Origin: Evansella alkalicola
Lineage (GTDB): Bacteria > Bacillota > Bacilli > Bacillales > Salisediminibacteriaceae
DNA: 64,000 nt
Assembly: GCF_019042735.1 (NCBI RefSeq)
Contig: NZ_JAHQCR010000034.1
Location: forward strand, 62,001 to 126,000
Reading direction: 5' to 3'
Shown: piece by piece, positions 60,207-64,000 of the stretch
Layout: the number at the start of each line of letters is the position of its first letter
Position numbering within the stretch: the first letter of the stretch is position 1
Made by a program: the position numbers and the translations under genes
Notes under the pieces: generated by a model
The model's database searches: none
What the model was told of the DNA's origin: nothing
What the model saw: only the letters and a program-made list of their open reading frames with translations

Positions 60207-62502
60207 AAACATAAGGTGTTTCGTGTTTTACTTTTAATGTTCTCCAACGCTTTTCTACTTCGTTTTCGAAGTCCACTAGGAGATGTTTGTTTTCTTCTTT
60301 AAGCATGTGCTTCGTTTTACCCATATACTTTAACCATTCAGCTAGCTCAATGCGCTTCTTTTTAGATTCTGGATTGTACGTGATGTTCGTTTCTCCACGT
60401 TCCACTTCATATAATGGGAAGAAGCAAGAATCAACAGCTGCTTTCATAATCGCTTCTCCATCACGGTCATTTGATTTCCAGTTTAATGGACAAGTAATTA
60501 GGATTTTTCCGTATACAAGGCCAACATTTTGCGCGTACCACTGGGCTTTAGCAGCTTTTTTCACCAAATCTTGAGGGAAAGCTTCTGTACCAGTAAATAC
60601 ATAAGGAATGTTAGTCGCAGCCATGATTTGAGCAGTATCCTTATGGTGGAACGCTTTACCAGACTGTTCTTTACCAACGGAAGTAGTACTTGTCATATGT
60701 CCAATTGGAGTAGAGTAGGACATTTGAGAACCGGTGTTCATATATCCTTCATTATCATACTCTAAGATTATCATCTTATGGTTTCTTAGTGCAGTACCGA
60801 TAGCAGATCCCATACCAATGTCCATACCACCGTCACCAGTAATCATAACGAAAGTGAAGTCATCATCAATATCAACTTCGCCACGCTCTTTCATTTCAAA
60901 GAATGCTTCTAACGTTCCAGATAAGGTTGCAGGGCCGTTTTGGAATAGGTTATGAATAAATGGTTGCTTATGAGAGCTGTATGGATATGCAGACGTTACT
61001 ACGTAACCACATCCAGTGTGTAACAGTATGACAGCATCTCCTTCAATACCTTTAAAGAATAACTCTAGACCTGGGAAGATTCCGCAACCTGGACAAGCCC
61101 CATGACCAGAAGCAAAGCGTTTAGGCTTATGTGTCAATTGGCGTAGAGGAGGGGTGCGAACTTTCAACTTTCCAGACTCTTCATCCTCAGTTACTTTAAT
61201 TAATCCCGTTTTGTACGTATCACGTGTTTGAGGTTCTAACACTTGCTGGAATGCCTTTTCAGGATCACCAGGTGTATGACCGTAATAATCAAACGGCTTC
61301 ACAGCATAACCCATTTCGGCAGCATCCATAGCCATTTGGAAAAAGTTTTCGGCGTCGTCTGCATAGAAATCCTTACCACCTAAACCGAATACACGGCTTA
61401 ATACAATCGTTTGATTCTCTTTATCATCTTGTAATGCACTTTTTACTTCGTGCGTTAAGTTTGCACCATTTCCACCGTATGAATCTGCACGTTCTCCAAT
61501 GAGAACTGCTTTAACGTTTTTCAATGCTTTCCGGATGTCTTCAGCAGGGAATGGTCGAATAATATTAGGACTAATCACACCAGCTTTAACACCTTTTGAA
61601 CGAAGACGGTCCACAACATCTTTAGAAGATTCCGCAGCAGAGTTTAATAGGAAAAGGGCAACTTCTGCATCTTCCATCATGTATTGATCAAGAATATCGT
61701 AGCTTCGTCCTGAAATTTCTTCGTAGTCTTTACGGATTTCATTGTATACATCATACGCGCGATAGAGAGCTTCGGATTGCTGATAACTGTTGTTCATTAA
61801 GTCATCACCATTCATGTGAGCACCTATCGTTGTTGGGTTATCTTTATCTATGGACGTCGTATAGCCTTTAGGGGCTTCCCCAACAAACTCCTGAACAACA
61901 TCACGCTCTTTAAAGTAATCGACCTTACGTTTTTGATGGGAAGTGTAGAATCCATCATAAGCGACGATAACTGGTAGACGAACATCCTTATGCTCGGAAA
62001 GCTTTAATGCCATAATGTTCATATCATAAACAGCTTGTGGTGTGCGAGCAGATAAGATTACCCAGCCAGTATTTAATGCGTAATAAAGATCAGAATGGTC
62101 TCCACGGATATCAAGTGGGCCACTAACTGCACGTGTAACAAGGTTCATTACCATTGGAAAACGAAGTCCAGATTGAACGGGTAATTGCTCGATCATATAT
62201 AACAAGCCGTTGGCACTAGTTGCATTGAAAACTCTAGCCCCTGTAGTTGCGGCACCGAAGCATATACCAGCAGACCCATGTTCACCATCTGCAGCAATTA
62301 ATTCTATGTCATGAAGTCCTTTTGACTTCATTAAGTCTAAGTATTGTGCAACCTCTGTTGAAGGAGTAATAGGGAAATACCCCATTATGTGGTAATTAAT
62401 CTGTGCTGCAGCCATAGCAGCCATTTCATTACCTGATTCAAAGGTTGAAACTTGTTCAGCACCTTGCTTCATTTTAACTAATTTATCTTCTGCCATCGCC
62501 AT
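60205..62502 (-). CDS. 2-oxoacid:ferredoxin oxidoreductase, fused alpha-beta subunit
   Basis: A 765-residue thiamine-diphosphate enzyme subunit, probably of pyruvate:ferredoxin oxidoreductase. The first 400 residues are the alpha subunit (YFPITPSTEVAQYL, ADGEHGSAGICFGAA) and residues 440-765 the beta subunit, with GACPGCGIFPG and the cofactor motif TGDGGMDIGMGSAIG. The enzyme decarboxylates a 2-oxoacid to acyl-CoA with ferredoxin reduction. In many organisms alpha and beta are separate; the fusion is notable. The start ATG overlaps the stop of the gamma-delta gene (TAATG). The exact substrate is inferred. Confidence 0.88.
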   Translation of the reverse strand: MAMAEDKLVKMKQGAEQVSTFESGNEMAAMAAAQINYHIMGYFPITPSTEVAQYLDLMKSKGLHDIELIAADGEHGSAGICFGAATTGARVFNATSANGLLYMIEQLPVQSGLRFPMVMNLVTRAVSGPLDIRGDHSDLYYALNTGWVILSARTPQAVYDMNIMALKLSEHKDVRLPVIVAYDGFYTSHQKRKVDYFKERDVVQEFVGEAPKGYTTSIDKDNPTTIGAHMNGDDLMNNSYQQSEALYRAYDVYNEIRKDYEEISGRSYDILDQYMMEDAEVALFLLNSAAESSKDVVDRLRSKGVKAGVISPNIIRPFPAEDIRKALKNVKAVLIGERADSYGGNGANLTHEVKSALQDDKENQTIVLSRVFGLGGKDFYADDAENFFQMAMDAAEMGYAVKPFDYYGHTPGDPEKAFQQVLEPQTRDTYKTGLIKVTEDEESGKLKVRTPPLRQLTHKPKRFASGHGACPGCGIFPGLELFFKGIEGDAVILLHTGCGYVVTSAYPYSSHKQPFIHNLFQNGPATLSGTLEAFFEMKERGEVDIDDDFTFVMITGDGGMDIGMGSAIGTALRNHKMIILEYDNEGYMNTGSQMSYSTPIGHMTSTTSVGKEQSGKAFHHKDTAQIMAATNIPYVFTGTEAFPQDLVKKAAKAQWYAQNVGLVYGKILITCPLNWKSNDRDGEAIMKAAVDSCFFPLYEVERGETNITYNPESKKKRIELAEWLKYMGKTKHMLKEENKHLLVDFENEVEKRWRTLKVKHETPYV

Positions 62503-63515
62503 TATTGAACCCCTCCTGTTACAAGCGGAAAGTTGTGCTTCACCCGATTTTTATCAGCATATCCAATTGTTTCTTCCATATCTGCTAATGCGTCAGTTGG
62601 GCATGCATCGACGCATTTTAAGCAGCCTTTACAGTATTGATAATCAATCCCTTTCAGGAACATCTGCTTTCGTCCCCGTTTGTCTTCCCCTTCTTCCCAA
62701 ACAAAGCAGTAGTCAGGACATACTGTGTCACACGCAGCACAATGGATACACGAATCAGCTTTATATTCAGGTAGGAATCCTATACGCGATCCAGATAAAT
62801 CTTTGAAAATACTGTTCCCTTGTGCAGTGATCACACCACCGATAGGTTGTGTTTCATAACCAAGCTTCGGCTGTACTCTAGTAAATTGCTTACTTTTAGC
62901 ATCTGCAGGAGCTTCGTATGTTTTAAATATTACTTCTTCGTAGCCTCGCTCGAAAGTACGGATATTAGGTTCCACTAGATGTGGATATTTTTTCTCGAAA
63001 GTTCTTCTAATTACTTTTTTCATTTCTTCAGGATCTAAGAAGTCTAAAACGCGATAAAGGGCACCTAGCATAGCTGTATTTACCTTTGTTTTCTCCTGGT
63101 ATGCAATTTTAAGTGCATCTACAGTTGCAAGTGTCCCGTATTCTAACTTTAAATCTTCTTTTACCTCGTCAAAATCACGTTTGGTATTGACGAGAACAAT
63201 TCCATCTGCACTTAAACCGCTTACAACATCTACCATTTTATAAAGTGCCTCATGGAATACTCCAATGACGTGAGGCTGCTCTATTGGAGAGTGATCTCTA
63301 ATTTCAGTGTCAGCATCACAATATCTTACAAATGACTTTACTGGCGAGCCTTTCTTTTCGGAACCGTAAGATGAAAAGTTGGAACCGTTTAAACCTAGTC
63401 CCAGGACCCCTGCTTCAGCTAACATTTTTCCAGCTAGGTTAGCCCCAAGTCCGCCGATTGATTCAAGACGAATTTCAAAGAAACCTAGTTCGTTCTTTTT
63501 AGGCAAAATTGACAT
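62502..63515 (-). CDS. 2-oxoacid:ferredoxin oxidoreductase, fused gamma-delta subunit
   Basis: A 337-residue protein. Residues 8-190 are the gamma domain (IRLESIGGLGANLAGKMLAEAG). Residues 245-310 are the delta ferredoxin domain with two [4Fe-4S] motifs, CIHCAACDTVCP and CKGCLKCVDACP. The catalytic subunit overlaps downstream, so this is the first gene of a two-gene operon. ATG at 63515 follows TGAGGGGGA. The oxygen-sensitive enzyme type suggests anaerobic or microaerobic metabolism. Confidence 0.9.
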   Translation of the reverse strand: MSILPKKNELGFFEIRLESIGGLGANLAGKMLAEAGVLGLGLNGSNFSSYGSEKKGSPVKSFVRYCDADTEIRDHSPIEQPHVIGVFHEALYKMVDVVSGLSADGIVLVNTKRDFDEVKEDLKLEYGTLATVDALKIAYQEKTKVNTAMLGALYRVLDFLDPEEMKKVIRRTFEKKYPHLVEPNIRTFERGYEEVIFKTYEAPADAKSKQFTRVQPKLGYETQPIGGVITAQGNSIFKDLSGSRIGFLPEYKADSCIHCAACDTVCPDYCFVWEEGEDKRGRKQMFLKGIDYQYCKGCLKCVDACPTDALADMEETIGYADKNRVKHNFPLVTGGVQ

Positions 63516-63825
63516 GTCATATCCCCCTCAATTAAAATGTTGCATAACTCCCTATGGGCATTATAAATAAATTGGTGAAATTATGTAGTGATTAAAATCA
63601 CTTTTTAAGAAATTAATTTTTATAAAAACTGATACACAATATGGAAATGAGATGAAGTCTTGATTTTAGAAGGGTTTATGGCAGGGGTTACTATAATACA
63701 GAATCAATTATAAATATGATACAGAGTGATACACACAGAGGATTATGCATAATTATGTCTCAGTTTGTTTAAAAAAACAAAAAGTGCACCCAAATTGGAG
63801 TGGGTGCACAGTAGTTTATTATTTA
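63516..63825. other. Intergenic region upstream of the oxidoreductase operon
   Basis: About 260 nt plus a terminator. The operon's promoter must lie here, but I see no strong boxes; no gene. Confidence 0.4.
63778..63816 (-). terminator. Terminator of the NlpC/P60 gene
   Basis: GTGCACCCA pairs with TGGGTGCAC; on the minus strand it is followed by TTTTTGTTTTTTT. Confidence 0.85.
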
Positions 63826-64000
63826 TTAATGTCTTCTTGCACCAAGGTAGCGATTATCCCAATACGACTCATGGAGGTAGGAGATCGTCACGCCACTTGA
63901 TGTACCAGTATGGATAAATGCCCCGTCACCTAAATAAATGCCAGCATGTGACGGTCCTTTTTTATATGTTTCAAAAAATACAAAGTCGCCCCTCTGAGGT
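63826..64000 (-). CDS. NlpC/P60 peptidoglycan endopeptidase (C-terminal part)
   Basis: Only the last 57 or so codons are in the window, on the minus strand. QRGDFVFFETYKKGPSHAGIYLGDGAFIHTG is the second half of an NlpC/P60 domain; the histidine in SHAGIYLG is the catalytic one, and the second conserved histidine is in FIHTG. The catalytic cysteine would be upstream, outside the window. Such enzymes cut peptide stems in the cell wall. The protein ends 21 residues after the domain. Confidence 0.85.
   Translation of the reverse strand, partial: PQRGDFVFFETYKKGPSHAGIYLGDGAFIHTGTSSGVTISYLHESYWDNRYLGARRH

Overview
The window is chromosomal DNA from a low-GC, endospore-forming member of the Bacillaceae. 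The evidence is four small acid-soluble spore proteins (SspP, SspO, SspN, Tlp), a SleL/YaaH-type cortex-lytic enzyme, strong AGGAGG ribosome binding sites, and gene order shared with the Bacillus subtilis citB region (sspP-sspO-aconitase, sspN, tlp, yneP, yneQ). Unusually for this family, it carries a complete selenocysteine (Sec) apparatus: tRNA-Sec, selB, selA, and a selD that itself needs a UGA codon. A second UGA-containing gene, a SelW-like CxxU protein, lies divergent to selD. Ordinary ORF calling misses or truncates both UGA genes.

Layout. 1-5.9 kb: one end of an integrative element, with a LAGLIDADG endonuclease (cut by the window edge), an unknown 366-aa protein, a membrane-anchored Mrr-type nuclease followed by a ParB-fold protein, an excisionase and a tyrosine integrase. 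The integrase gene ends about 120 nt from the 3' end of tRNA-Sec, the likely attachment site. 6-8.7 kb: a small hypothetical and selB. 9-17.4 kb: membrane protein, HisRS, SDR, acetyltransferase, an SDR plus acyl-CoA ligase operon and an amidase. 17.6-17.9 kb: an exact 52-nt tandem array. 17.9-21.5 kb: selD, the SelW-like selenoprotein and selA. 21.6-25.8 kb: sspP, sspO and aconitase. 26-26.6 kb: a nested 21-nt minisatellite. 27-43 kb: DUF421, FbpB-like, SspN, VanZ, VTT, SleL, a transporter, a regulator/MFS pair, small membrane proteins, a two-domain CbxX-type AAA+ protein, then yneP-tlp-yneQ-nadE-PHP. 43-59.9 kb: a P-loop protein, MFS, a chemotaxis receptor, a second VTT protein, YwpF, a very large GNAT fusion with an amidohydrolase, a drug/metabolite transporter, the Ric iron-sulfur repair protein, a cyclophilin lipoprotein, YhfH and DUF3891. 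60.2-63.5 kb: a two-gene 2-oxoacid:ferredoxin oxidoreductase. The right edge holds the C-terminus of an NlpC/P60 hydrolase.

How the genes fit together. SelD makes selenophosphate, SelA converts seryl-tRNA-Sec to selenocysteinyl-tRNA-Sec, and SelB delivers it to UGA codons followed by a hairpin. Both UGA genes here have a hairpin at the expected distance. The oxidoreductase and the Ric repair protein suggest a facultative or low-oxygen life style, but this is inference. A recurring local theme is a hairpin whose 3' arm contains the Shine-Dalgarno sequence of the next gene (ParB-like gene, MFS gene, tlp); two of the three also have the U-tract of an intrinsic terminator.
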